A DNA stretch of 64,000 bases from Nostoc foliaceum FACHB-393. GTDB taxonomy: Bacteria; Cyanobacteriota; Cyanobacteriia; Cyanobacteriales; Nostocaceae. The notes under the pieces are model-generated. The model was not told the origin of the DNA and made no database searches. It was given only the letters and a program-made list of their open reading frames with translations. Positions within the stretch are counted from its first letter, which is position 1; each line of letters starts with the position of its first letter. The stretch is from NCBI RefSeq assembly GCF_014698505.1, contig NZ_JACJTD010000003.1, positions 248,001-312,000 on the forward strand. The letters are read 5' to 3'. A program made the position numbers and the translations under genes. Of the stretch, positions 35,820 to 44,851 are shown one piece after another.

Positions 35820-36917
35820 ATGGCTGAATCATACTTACTGGACAAACTAAAATCCGTTGAACAAACTTTTAATGAATTAACACGTCGTCTTGGCGACCCC
35901 GATACCGCTAGCAATCCTGATGAGTATCAAGAAATTGCTAAGTCTCGTTCTTCTTTGGAAGAGGTCGTTAATACTTATGAAATTTGGAAAACAGCCCAAG
36001 AAGACTTGACCGGAGCGCGTCAGGTTTACAAAGAATCTGCAAGTGACCCAGAGTTGCAAGAAATGGCATCACTGGAAGTAAAAGAACTTGAAGAAAAAAT
36101 AGAACATTTAGAGTCTCGGTTGAAAGTCTTACTGCTACCACGCGACCCCAATGATGAAAAGAATATCATGTTGGAAATTCGCGCTGGTACTGGTGGCGAT
36201 GAAGCAAGCATTTGGGCTGGCGATTTGATGCAGATGTACACCCGCTATGCCCAAACTCAAGGTTGGAAAGTTTCTCTAGTGAGCGAATCTCGCGGGGAAA
36301 TGGGTGGCTGGAAAGAGGTCATTCTCGAAATTAAAGGTAATGATGTTTACAGCCAGCTAAAGTTTGAAGCTGGAGTGCATCGTGTGCAGCGCGTGCCGGC
36401 AACTGAATCTGGGGGACGGGTTCATACTTCCACAGCTACGGTGGCGATTATGCCAGAGGTGGATGATGTGGAAATTCACATTGACCCGAAAGATATTGAA
36501 ATGACTACAGCTCGTTCTGGTGGTGCTGGTGGACAAAACGTCAACAAGGTGGAAACAGCCGTTGACTTGATGCACAAACCGACGGGAATACGCATTTTCT
36601 GTACAGAAGAACGCAGCCAGTTGCAAAACAAAGAACGGGCGATGCAAATTCTGCGGGCGAAGTTGTATGACATCAAGTTAAGCGAACAACAAGCAGCTGT
36701 TACTTCCATGCGGCGATCGCAGGTTGGTACTGGATCGCGATCGGAAAAAATTCGCACCTATAATTATAAAGATAACCGCGCTACCGATCATCGGTTAGGT
36801 CAGAATTATTCTCTTACCCCTGTTTTGGATGGTGATTTAGAGACGCTTATCCAATCTTGTATATCTCTAGACCAACAGGAACGTCTCGCGGAGTTAGCGA
36901 CTTCTGCCGCTAACTAA
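35820..36917 (+). CDS. prfA: Peptide chain release factor 1
   Basis: 365 residues. RF1 reads UAA and UAG and triggers peptide release. The PAT codon-reading tripeptide is visible in [18 protein letters not shown], and the catalytic GGQ in [18 protein letters not shown]. An N-terminal coiled-coil domain precedes [20 protein letters not shown]. It ends the conserved supercluster. Confidence 0.98.
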   Translation: MAESYLLDKLKSVEQTFNELTRRLGDPDTASNPDEYQEIAKSRSSLEEVVNTYEIWKTAQEDLTGARQVYKESASDPELQEMASLEVKELEEKIEHLESRLKVLLLPRDPNDEKNIMLEIRAGTGGDEASIWAGDLMQMYTRYAQTQGWKVSLVSESRGEMGGWKEVILEIKGNDVYSQLKFEAGVHRVQRVPATESGGRVHTSTATVAIMPEVDDVEIHIDPKDIEMTTARSGGAGGQNVNKVETAVDLMHKPTGIRIFCTEERSQLQNKERAMQILRAKLYDIKLSEQQAAVTSMRRSQVGTGSRSEKIRTYNYKDNRATDHRLGQNYSLTPVLDGDLETLIQSCISLDQQERLAELATSAAN

Positions 36918-36926
36918 TTTCTGTTG

Positions 36927-37373
36927 TTAAATATTCTGTAAAACCACTTGTTGCACTGTTTTTTTTAACACAGACAGGTGGTTTTCTAATATCGTGTGGA
37001 GTATATCTTCTATTTCACTGGGATAATGGTAATAGGCAAACTCGTACTTCATAACGTAATTTAACTTTGCCCATTCCTTCAAGGTTTCACAGGTATAAAT
37101 TAATTTTTCCACTTCTTCTTGCCAACGTGCAAAAATTCGGTAGCTAAAAAAGCTGCTGCATATATTGCCTTTAGCATCCCAGTAGGAAATACACACTTGA
37201 TGTTTCAGAAGGTGAATTTTTTTGATTTGCTTAACATCGTAGCCTTTAACTTTTAAAGCTTCTTTGGTTTCTGTGTCAGAAATGTTCCACTGTTCTGGTT
37301 TAATTTTATTAGTGGCTATAAGATTTTTACCTTTGCGGCGATATTGGTTAATTTTGCGTGACTTGCGAAACAT
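36927..37373 (-). CDS. Hypothetical protein, basic N-terminus
   Basis: 148 residues of no recognised family. A Lys/Arg-rich start (MFRKSRKINQYRRKGKNLIA) is followed by a mixed alpha/beta region and a helical, aromatic-rich C-terminus (YVMKYEFAYYHYPSEIEDIL). No signal peptide or membrane helix. It is convergent with prfA, nine bases apart, and marks the start of an accessory region. Function unknown. Confidence 0.65.
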   Translation of the reverse strand: MFRKSRKINQYRRKGKNLIATNKIKPEQWNISDTETKEALKVKGYDVKQIKKIHLLKHQVCISYWDAKGNICSSFFSYRIFARWQEEVEKLIYTCETLKEWAKLNYVMKYEFAYYHYPSEIEDILHTILENHLSVLKKTVQQVVLQNI

Positions 37374-37553
37374 GATGCACCTTCGATATTATTTCTTCGC
37401 AGCAAAGTCTAGCTACTAGCACAACCGCCGTAGCAAACTAAGTTTTTTGGGTTGGTTAAAGATAGATGGGTTATTCTACTAGCTTGATGCCTGTAGTTGC
37501 CGATTTACAACCAGAGATATAGTTTAGTACTAAAACACAAGGCTGTCAATATA

Positions 37554-37587
37554 AAAGTAAACTTGTATTATTGAAAGTAAACTTGTA
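37554..37587 (+). promoter_or_regulatory. Tandem 14-bp repeats, likely operator of the XRE gene
   Basis: AAAGTAAACTTGTA occurs at 37554-37567 and again at 37574-37587, a 20-bp period (about two helical turns). It lies 27 bases before the GTG of an XRE-type regulator. Direct repeats at this spacing suit cooperative binding of the regulator to its own promoter (inference). Confidence 0.5.
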
Positions 37588-37613
37588 AATAAAGTTGGCT
37601 AGCTATATAAGCA

Positions 37614-37976
37614 GTGAAGATCGAAAGCAAACAAAAACTGATTGAAATCATTAAACTAGCTCGCGGTTCAATGAGTCAGCGAGCATTTGGTAAGCTTTTG
37701 GGGGTATCTGCTACTGCTGTTCAGATGTGGGAAAAAGGTGTGAAGGTTCCAGATACAGAAAATTTGGCTCGAATCGCATCGAAAGCAGGCTACACAATGG
37801 AAGAGTTAATTAGCTGCATTGATGGCAAGCCAATTCCAGAAACCTCAGATTTGAGTCTGATTCTTAGACAAATCCAGCACATGCCTTTGGCGCAAGTGGC
37901 TCAGATTGTGCAAGCTGCGGCAGATAGATTGGCGGCTGTGGCTGAAACATCTGGGGATGAAGCGAAGGCTAGTTGA
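37614..37976 (+). CDS. XRE-family transcriptional regulator
   Basis: 120 residues, GTG start. The helix-turn-helix lies at about residues 19-60 (MSQRAFGKLLGVSATAVQMW, EKGVKVPDTENLARIA). The C-terminal half is helical (SLILRQIQHMPLAQVAQIVQ) and may dimerise. It sits upstream of a DUF29 gene and a type IIL restriction-modification gene and could act as a controller protein for them (inference). Tandem repeats upstream suggest autoregulation. Confidence 0.85.
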   Translation: MKIESKQKLIEIIKLARGSMSQRAFGKLLGVSATAVQMWEKGVKVPDTENLARIASKAGYTMEELISCIDGKPIPETSDLSLILRQIQHMPLAQVAQIVQAAADRLAAVAETSGDEAKAS

Positions 37977-37981
37977 ATAAA

Positions 37982-38022
37982 ATAATTCGTAATTCGTAAT
38001 TCGTAATTCGTAATTCGTAATT
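37982..38022. repeat. TAATTCG heptamer tandem repeat
   Basis: Five consecutive TAATTCG heptamers followed by TAATTA. A simple STRR-type array between the XRE and DUF29 genes. Confidence 0.85.
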
Positions 38023-38097
38023 AAATTTTTTAAGGGCGATTTAGCGCAAAATCGGATCAAACTAGCTTGTGGTTTCTTGCTGTCAAGATTCAACCCT

Positions 38098-38556
38098 ATG
38101 GACAAACCTTTTTTGTACGATCAAGACTTCTATGGCTGGACACAGCAGCAGGCTAAAGCGTTAGAGCAGAGGCTAGTTATGGAACTAGACTGGCAACACC
38201 TGCAAGAGGAAATTCAAGCTTTGGGGAGACAGGAATATCTGGAACTCGTGAGTCGTCTGAGTGTATTACTCGGTCATCTCTTGAAGTGGGAGTTTCAACC
38301 CGAACAACGCTCTCGCAGTTGGTTTTTAACAATTCGAGAACAGCGTCGCGCCATCCATAGACATTTGCGACAGAACCCAAGCTTAAAGTCTCGAATAGAA
38401 GAAGCTTTGTTAGATGGCTTTGAAGCGGGAGTGGATTTGGCGCTACGAGAAACTAACTTACCATTACGAACTTTTCCAGAGCATTGCCCTTATTTATTTG
38501 ATGATGCGATCGCAGACAATTTTCTGTGCGATACTCGTCAAGACTGGGAAGGATAA
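38098..38556 (+). CDS. DUF29 family protein
   Basis: 152 residues from the ATG at 38098 (a TTG at 38077 would add seven). DUF29 proteins are all-helical, very numerous in cyanobacteria and of unknown function. Signatures: LYDQDFYGWTQQQAKALEQR, LQEEIQALGRQEYLELVSRL, LLGHLLKWEFQPEQRSRSW and the C-terminal FPEHCPYLFDDAI. A second, divergent member lies at 47744-48187. Confidence 0.85.
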   Translation: MDKPFLYDQDFYGWTQQQAKALEQRLVMELDWQHLQEEIQALGRQEYLELVSRLSVLLGHLLKWEFQPEQRSRSWFLTIREQRRAIHRHLRQNPSLKSRIEEALLDGFEAGVDLALRETNLPLRTFPEHCPYLFDDAIADNFLCDTRQDWEG

Positions 38557-38629
38557 TTAGTACCATTTTTCTTGATTAATTCATAACATAGGAATTGCCA
38601 AAAATACTTAAGGCAATCACCAATAGAAA

Positions 38630-41317
38630 ATGGTAGCAGCGACACCTGAAAGTCTAGATAAATTTGTTAATTTTTGTAAGCAGCACATCAAGGGACAGGA
38701 AAAAAAGGAAGCGCAAACCTTTCTAGATAGATTCTTTCGGGCGTTTGGGCATGAGGGAGCGCTGGAAGCGGGAGCCAGTTACGAAGAGGCAATTAAAAAA
38801 GGCAGCAAAAAGGGTAAAACTGGTTTTGCTGATTTGGTGTGGAAACCCCGCGTGTTGATTGAGATGAAGAAGCGCGGGGAGGATTTGAGTAAGCATTATT
38901 CCCAAGCGTTTGATTATTGGACACGCTTAGTACCAGACCGTCCGCGTTATGTGTTGTTGTGCAATTTTGACGAATTTTGGATTTTTGACTTTGATATCCA
39001 ATTGGATACACCAGTTGATGTAATACCTTTGGAGCAACTGCCAGAAAGGGCAGGAGCTTTTGCATTTATGGAGTTTGGCGACAAAACTCCTGTTTTCCGT
39101 AACAACCAGCTAGAGGTGACAGAACGTGCTGCGCGTCGTATGGGAGAGTTGCTGCTAGAACTGGAAAAACGCGGGATTGAGAAGTTGACAGCGCAGGGCT
39201 TCATCCTGCAATGTGTGCTGGCAATGTTTGCGGAGGATAGGCAACTTTTACCGCGTGATATGTTTGTTTCCTGTGTTCAGGATTGCATGAGTGGGGCAAG
39301 TTCCTATGATATTTTGGGTGGTTTATTTCGGGAAATGAATTTGCCAGGAATTACACCTGCGGGACGTTATAAAGATGTCGATTATTTCAACGGCGGGTTA
39401 TTTTCGCAGATTCATGCGATTGAGTTGACAAAGGAAGAATTGAATTTTTTGGATGTATCAGCAAAAGAAAATTGGAGTAAGGTACGTCCAGCAATTTTTG
39501 GGAATTTGTTTGAAGGTACGGTGGATAAAAAAGAGCGTCATGCGCGGGGAATTCACTTTACTTCAGAAGCGGACATTATGAAAATTGTCCGTCCAACGAT
39601 TAGCCGCTATTGGGAAGAAAGAATTGAAGCAGCAGGCACAATTGCTGAACTTTCTACATTGCAATTGGAACTGCAAAGTTATCGCGTACTTGATCCAGCT
39701 TGTGGTTCGGGTAATTTCCTGTATATGGCATATCAGGAAATTAAGCGGATTGAAATGTTGCTGTTAGATGCAATTAAACAGCGTCGGAAATCTGAAGATA
39801 AGCAAATTCAAATGGGTTTTGTCACACCACAACAATTTTATGGCATGGACACAAATCCTTTTGCAGTGGAATTAGCACGGGTGACGTTGATGATTGCGCG
39901 AAAGATTGCGATTGATAATTTAAAGTTGACTGAACCCGCTTTACCTTTAGATAGTTTAGATAACAATATTGTTTGTCAGGATGCACTATTTAGTGAATGG
40001 CAGAAAGCTGATGCAATTATTGGTAATCCACCATTTTTGGGTGGAAAGCATCTGAGAATAGCTTTAGGTGATGAATATATAGATAAAGTTTTTAAACGAT
40101 TCCCCAATGTCAAAGATTCAATAGATTTCTGTGCTTATTGGTTTCGGTTAGCTCACGATCATCTTGATGAAACAGGTCGAGCGGGATTAGTTGCGACAAA
40201 TTCAATTAGTCAAGGAAAAAGTAGAGTTGCTGCGTTAGATTATATTACTAAAAATGGTGGTCATATTCACGAGGCTGTTTCTACAGAACCTTGGCTAGGT
40301 GAAGCGAAAGTTCATGTCAGTATTGTTAATTGGAGTAAGGAAAATTCTCAAAAATACTATTTAGATAATCAAGTAGTTACAAGAATAAATTCTTCACTAA
40401 AATCAACAATTGATGTATCCCAGGCTGTGCGATTACAAGCAAATCTTAATAAATGCTTTCAAGGTGTAATTCCTCTGGGAAAAGGATTTATTATTACCGA
40501 TCAACAGGTACAAGAGTGGATAAAAATAGATCCAAAAAATAAAAAAGTCCTCAAACTCTTCTCAATGGGTGCAAATCTGGCTAAAAACATCAATGCTATG
40601 CCTGCTCGTTGGCTTATTGATTTCAACGATATGAATATTGAAGAAGCCAGTAATTATCGCTTACCTTTTGAATACGTTAAAGCTACTGTTAAGCCAGAAC
40701 GAGATACAAACCGTAGAGACGTTAGGAGAATTAATTGGTGGAAGTTTGGTGAAAATGCTCCCAAAATGAGAAATGCACTTTCTTCTTTAGCTTGCTACTT
40801 TGCTGTTCCAGAAGTATCAAAATGGGCAATTTTTATTCCTTGTCCTCATGAATGGCTTTCAGGTAATAAGACTAAGGCTGTTGCTTCTGATGATTTCTAT
40901 ATTTTTGGAATTCTGACATCTAAAATTCATCGTACCTGGATGCACGCTCAAAAATCTACCCTTAAAGCAGATATTGCTTACACTCATAACACTTGTTTTG
41001 AAACCTTTTCCTTTCCCCAAAATATAGATGCTCAATTAATTGAAAAAATTCGCTCAAAAGCTGTTGAACTCCATCAATACCGCACTAGACAAATGGACAC
41101 CCAATGGTGCGGAATTACGACGCTATACAATAATTTTTTTGATGAGCCAACTAGCCAGCTTTATAAACTTCATGAACAGTTAGATAATTTAGTGATGCAA
41201 GCTTATGGTTTTAATTCTAGCGACGACATTTTAGAGAAACTTTTGGAATTGAATTTAGAGTTAGCTGAGAAAGAAAAACAGGGAGAATCTGTTATTGGCC
41301 CTTGGGCACCAGTCTGA
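38630..41317 (+). CDS. MmeI-like type IIL restriction-modification enzyme (single chain)
   Basis: 895 residues, close to MmeI. Nuclease domain: GFADLVWKPRVLIEMKKRG gives D68-x9-E78-x-K80, the PD-(D/E)XK spacing published for MmeI (D70-x9-E80-x-K82). A helical connector covers about 150-340 (LTAQGFILQCVLAMFAEDRQ, GLFSQ). The gamma-class N6-adenine methyltransferase has motif I DPACGSGNF at 355 and motif IV NPPF at 466-469. The rest (about 590-870) is the putative target-recognition domain. One chain would cut at a distance and methylate one strand. All catalytic motifs appear intact. No separate R, M or S gene is adjacent. Specificity cannot be read. Confidence 0.9.
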   Translation: MVAATPESLDKFVNFCKQHIKGQEKKEAQTFLDRFFRAFGHEGALEAGASYEEAIKKGSKKGKTGFADLVWKPRVLIEMKKRGEDLSKHYSQAFDYWTRLVPDRPRYVLLCNFDEFWIFDFDIQLDTPVDVIPLEQLPERAGAFAFMEFGDKTPVFRNNQLEVTERAARRMGELLLELEKRGIEKLTAQGFILQCVLAMFAEDRQLLPRDMFVSCVQDCMSGASSYDILGGLFREMNLPGITPAGRYKDVDYFNGGLFSQIHAIELTKEELNFLDVSAKENWSKVRPAIFGNLFEGTVDKKERHARGIHFTSEADIMKIVRPTISRYWEERIEAAGTIAELSTLQLELQSYRVLDPACGSGNFLYMAYQEIKRIEMLLLDAIKQRRKSEDKQIQMGFVTPQQFYGMDTNPFAVELARVTLMIARKIAIDNLKLTEPALPLDSLDNNIVCQDALFSEWQKADAIIGNPPFLGGKHLRIALGDEYIDKVFKRFPNVKDSIDFCAYWFRLAHDHLDETGRAGLVATNSISQGKSRVAALDYITKNGGHIHEAVSTEPWLGEAKVHVSIVNWSKENSQKYYLDNQVVTRINSSLKSTIDVSQAVRLQANLNKCFQGVIPLGKGFIITDQQVQEWIKIDPKNKKVLKLFSMGANLAKNINAMPARWLIDFNDMNIEEASNYRLPFEYVKATVKPERDTNRRDVRRINWWKFGENAPKMRNALSSLACYFAVPEVSKWAIFIPCPHEWLSGNKTKAVASDDFYIFGILTSKIHRTWMHAQKSTLKADIAYTHNTCFETFSFPQNIDAQLIEKIRSKAVELHQYRTRQMDTQWCGITTLYNNFFDEPTSQLYKLHEQLDNLVMQAYGFNSSDDILEKLLELNLELAEKEKQGESVIGPWAPV

Positions 41318-41462
41318 AATATAAAGTAGCTCAATACTCTGCCAGTAGTTATAAACTCCTGGCGATAAACACTATTAACCATCAGACCAAATATAACCCC
41401 TGGCGGGTAATGAGTAAATGGTTTTAAAATGGTGCAATCTTAAAATATTTAGGGGTGCAGCT

Positions 41463-41960
41463 ATGTCGCTACGCAATGAGCCTTTAGATTGGCAACTTGA
41501 AACGAATAATCCTTATATACCAGTTTATCATCAAGGGAATTTGGTGGGATTTTTTAAACCAGAATATGCCAGTGAAATTATTAAATCTTTAAATGAAGAA
41601 GAAGTTTTAAAGAAAGCGCTGAAAATGGCTTGTACTGATTTAATTAAAAAAATCGGTGGCGATACCAGAAAAGTCAATTATTTAATGGAAAAATATGTAA
41701 AAACTAGTGAGCGTCCGAAGCATGGAACTAGAGCGATCGCAGTTTTACTTAGAGACAGACAAAAAGAGCTTGATTTGAGTAACCAGGAGTTTGCTAAATT
41801 CTGCGATACCTTTAAATTATCTCCCACTGAACTGAATAATATTTATGCTGGAGAAGCATTTGATGATAGTTTGTTAGCGCCACTTTCACGTATATTAGGG
41901 ATGGCAAAAGAGCAATTGCTGAAAGTGCGAGATGGTTCTGAAGAAACAAGTAACACATGA
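41463..41960 (+). CDS. Hypothetical protein, possibly DNA-binding
   Basis: 165 residues from the ATG at 41463 (upstream GGGG); an ATG at 41418 would add 15 residues that look non-coding. The N-terminal 45 residues read like a small beta unit (IPVYHQGNLVGFFKPEYASE). The C-terminal part (about 95-150: AIAVLLRDRQKELDLSNQEF, then FKLSPTELNNIYAG) looks like a helix-turn-helix. No family recognised. It lies between the restriction-modification gene and the Rpn-like gene on the same strand. Confidence 0.6.
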   Translation: MSLRNEPLDWQLETNNPYIPVYHQGNLVGFFKPEYASEIIKSLNEEEVLKKALKMACTDLIKKIGGDTRKVNYLMEKYVKTSERPKHGTRAIAVLLRDRQKELDLSNQEFAKFCDTFKLSPTELNNIYAGEAFDDSLLAPLSRILGMAKEQLLKVRDGSEETSNT

Positions 41961-41994
41961 ACAGCAAATCAAAATTTTCAAATGATATAAAATT

Positions 41995-42789
41995 GTGAAA
42001 ACAGACATCATCTTTTATCGGCTGTTTCAAGAATTCCCTGATATCTTTTTTGAACTTATTGGTAATCCTCCAGAATCAGCTAGCCTTTATCAATTTTCAT
42101 CAGTTGAAATCAAACAAACAGCCTTCAGAATCGATGGTGTGTTTCTGCCTACACAAGGAAGTGAAAACCAGATTTACTTTGTTGAAGTGCAATTTCAAGC
42201 AGATGGGGAAATTTATTCACGGCTAATTGCAGAAATATGTTTATACCTCCGTCAGAATCAACCATTAAATGACTGGGGTGCTGTGGTTTTATACCCAAAC
42301 AGGAATGTAGATACAGGCGATATCAAACATTACCGTGAGTTTTTCACAAGTGGGCGCGTCAGGCGCATTTATTTGGATGAATTAGGTGAAGGTGCATCGC
42401 TTCCAATTGGCATTGCAACTGCTAAATTAGTAATTGCAAGCGACGATATAGCGATCGCACAAGCAAGGGAGTTGATAGACAGAACCAAATCAGAGATAAG
42501 CTCACCACCAAAACAGCAGCAATTATTACAATTTATCGAGACTATTTTGGTTTACAAATTTCCTGCAATGAGTAGGGAGGAGATCGAGCAAATGTTTAGC
42601 TTAAGCGAGTTAAAGCAAACCAGATTTTATCAGGAAGCCTTTCAGGAAGGTGTTGAAGAAGGTGAGATTAAAGGGAAACTCAAAGCAGTACCAGCAATGT
42701 TGGCAGCAGGGTTGACTATAGAACAAGTAGCAGAGGCGTTAGATTTGAGTGTCGAAGAAGTCAGACAATTAGCACAAAGTCAGCCTTAA
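41995..42789 (+). CDS. Rpn/DUF2887-type PD-(D/E)XK nuclease-like protein
   Basis: 264 residues, GTG start. The N-terminal two-thirds resemble the Rpn/YhgA-like recombination-promoting nuclease (putative transposase) family, DUF2887 branch: KTDIIFYRLFQEFPDIFFEL, then FRIDGVFLP with Asp47 and YFVEVQFQ with Glu64-x-Gln66, a D-x16-E-x-Q core. Residues about 210-262 (QEAFQEGVEEGEIKGKLKAV, LSVEEVRQLAQSQP) are the charged helical tail typical of this family. These proteins are mobile and multi-copy in cyanobacteria. Role in the cell uncertain. Confidence 0.8.
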   Translation: MKTDIIFYRLFQEFPDIFFELIGNPPESASLYQFSSVEIKQTAFRIDGVFLPTQGSENQIYFVEVQFQADGEIYSRLIAEICLYLRQNQPLNDWGAVVLYPNRNVDTGDIKHYREFFTSGRVRRIYLDELGEGASLPIGIATAKLVIASDDIAIAQARELIDRTKSEISSPPKQQQLLQFIETILVYKFPAMSREEIEQMFSLSELKQTRFYQEAFQEGVEEGEIKGKLKAVPAMLAAGLTIEQVAEALDLSVEEVRQLAQSQP

Positions 42790-42944
42790 GATAGATGTGG
42801 TAAATTTTATCCGTAGCTCAAGCCAAATTTGGTTTGCGCCTCCTCGACTTTCTCACGACGAATTTATAGTTAATTTTTGTTAATATTAGAGGCGGTGTTA
42901 GTACTTCGTCCTCAACCACCCACTCCCTACCTGAGAGAAACTTA

Positions 42945-44630
42945 ATGCTGCGACTAGAACATATAAGTAAAATTTATCCCACAGGCGAAGTTCTCAAAGA
43001 TATCAACTGGGAAGTTAAACCAGGCGATCGCATTGGCTTAGTCGGTGTCAACGGTGCTGGAAAATCTACCCAACTCAAAATCATCTCTGGGGAAATTGAA
43101 CCCACCGCAGGCGAAATTATCCGTCCTAATAGCTTACACATAGCTTACCTCAACCAAGAGTTTGAAGTAGACCCTACCCGCACCGTTAGAGAAGAATTTT
43201 GGACTGTCTTCAAAGAAGCCAACGAAGTACAGTTATCTCTGGCGCACATCCCACAAGAGATGGAAACGGCTAACCCAGATGAACTGGATCGACTAATCGA
43301 CAAGTTGGATCGCTTGCAGCGCAAATTTGAAGCCTTGGATGGTTACAACTTAGATGCACGCATCGGGAAAATTTTACCAGAAATGGGGTTTGGGCTAGAA
43401 GATGGCGATCGCCTCGTCAGTGCCTTCAGTGGTGGTTGGCAAATGCGGATGAGTTTAGGTAAAATCCTGCTGCAAAAACCTGACTTGTTGCTGCTGGATG
43501 AACCGACTAACCACCTAGATTTAGAAACCATTGAGTGGTTGGAAAATTATCTCAGAGGGCTGATTACGCCGATGGTAATAGTCTCTCATGACCGGGAGTT
43601 CCTTGACCGCCTCTGCACCCAAATTGTGGAAACAGAACGTGGCGTTTCCAGTACCTACCTTGGTAACTACTCGGCATATTTGGAACAAAAAGCCGAAAGT
43701 CAATCAGCACAACTGAGTGCTTACGAACGCCAACAGAAAGAATTAGAGAAACAGCAAACCTTTGTTGATAGATTTCGCGCCAGTGCTACCCGCAGTACCC
43801 AGGCAAAAAGCCGGGAAAAGCAACTCGACAAAATTGAGCGCATTGAAGCACCCATTGCTGGGGTAAGAACTCTACATTTCCGTTTTCCCCCTGCACCCCG
43901 CAGTGGACGCGAGGTAGTAGAAATTAAAGATTTAACTCATCTTTACGGTGATAAAATCTTGTTTTTGGAAGCAAATCTGCTAATTGAAAGAGGCGATCGC
44001 ATTGCTTTTCTTGGCCCCAATGGTGCTGGAAAATCTACCCTTCTGCGCGTAATTATGGGGATGGAACCACCCACAGAAGGTAGCGTTCAATTAGGGGATC
44101 ACAACGTTATTCCCGGTTACTTTGAGCAAAATCAAGCTGAAGCTTTGGACTTGAAGAAAACTGTCATGGAAACTATCCATGATGAAGTTCCCGACTGGGA
44201 TAATCAAGAAGTCCGCACGCTTTTGGGACGCTTCTTATTTACAGGTGATACTGTATTTAAGGCAGTTGGGGCATTAAGTGGAGGAGAAAAAGCTCGTCTG
44301 GCGTTGGCAAAAATGCTCTTACGTCCCGCAAACTTACTAATTTTAGATGAGCCGACAAATCACCTAGATATTCCAGCGAAAGAAATGCTGGAAGAAGCGC
44401 TCAAAAATTATGACGGTACGGCAATTGTAGTTTCGCACGATCGCTACTTTATTTCTCAAGTAGCTAACAAAATCGTCGAAATTCGTGATGGTGAATTTCG
44501 GGTTTACTTAGGAGACTATCATTACTATCTCCAGAAAATTGCCGAAGAAAAAGAACAAGCAAAATTAGCTGCGATCGCTGCTGAAAAAGCTGCTAAAAAA
44601 GCTGCAAAATCTTCCAGTAAAAAGAAATAA
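42945..44630 (+). CDS. ABC-F family ATP-binding protein
   Basis: 561 residues with two fused ATPase domains and no membrane domain. First: GVNGAGKSTQLK (Walker A), SAFSGGWQMRMSLGKILL, LLLLDEPTNHLD. Second: GPNGAGKSTLLR, ALSGGEKARLALAKMLL, LLILDEPTNHLD. The inter-domain linker (about 240-300) is charged and coiled (QQKELEKQQTFVDRFRASAT), and the Lys/Ala-rich C-terminal tail could touch rRNA. ABC-F proteins act on ribosomal E or P sites or in antibiotic protection. The layout resembles Uup/EttA-type housekeeping members. Confidence 0.93.
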   Translation: MLRLEHISKIYPTGEVLKDINWEVKPGDRIGLVGVNGAGKSTQLKIISGEIEPTAGEIIRPNSLHIAYLNQEFEVDPTRTVREEFWTVFKEANEVQLSLAHIPQEMETANPDELDRLIDKLDRLQRKFEALDGYNLDARIGKILPEMGFGLEDGDRLVSAFSGGWQMRMSLGKILLQKPDLLLLDEPTNHLDLETIEWLENYLRGLITPMVIVSHDREFLDRLCTQIVETERGVSSTYLGNYSAYLEQKAESQSAQLSAYERQQKELEKQQTFVDRFRASATRSTQAKSREKQLDKIERIEAPIAGVRTLHFRFPPAPRSGREVVEIKDLTHLYGDKILFLEANLLIERGDRIAFLGPNGAGKSTLLRVIMGMEPPTEGSVQLGDHNVIPGYFEQNQAEALDLKKTVMETIHDEVPDWDNQEVRTLLGRFLFTGDTVFKAVGALSGGEKARLALAKMLLRPANLLILDEPTNHLDIPAKEMLEEALKNYDGTAIVVSHDRYFISQVANKIVEIRDGEFRVYLGDYHYYLQKIAEEKEQAKLAAIAAEKAAKKAAKSSSKKK

Positions 44631-44644
44631 TAGATCGAATACAG

Positions 44645-44678
44645 ACTTAGTAGTAGTGCTAAAATGCTACTACTAAGT
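44645..44678. terminator. 12-bp hairpin after the ABC-F gene
   Basis: ACTTAGTAGTAG at 44645-44656 pairs perfectly with CTACTACTAAGT at 44667-44678. It starts 15 bases after the stop. There is no clear T run, so termination is likely but not certain. Confidence 0.5.
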
Positions 44679-44851
44679 AATCACTTGTTATTAGCGATCA
44701 GCAACACTACAGAAAAATTGCTAAAGTTTAAAAAATTATTCAAAAAATTGAAAGTCTTTCATAAAAGAAATTAATAAGCAAAAATTCACTTGCGGCGTGG
44801 TTTAGCAGTGGTATCATTCGGGTATTACAAAAAGTAAAGGGCAATTTTACT

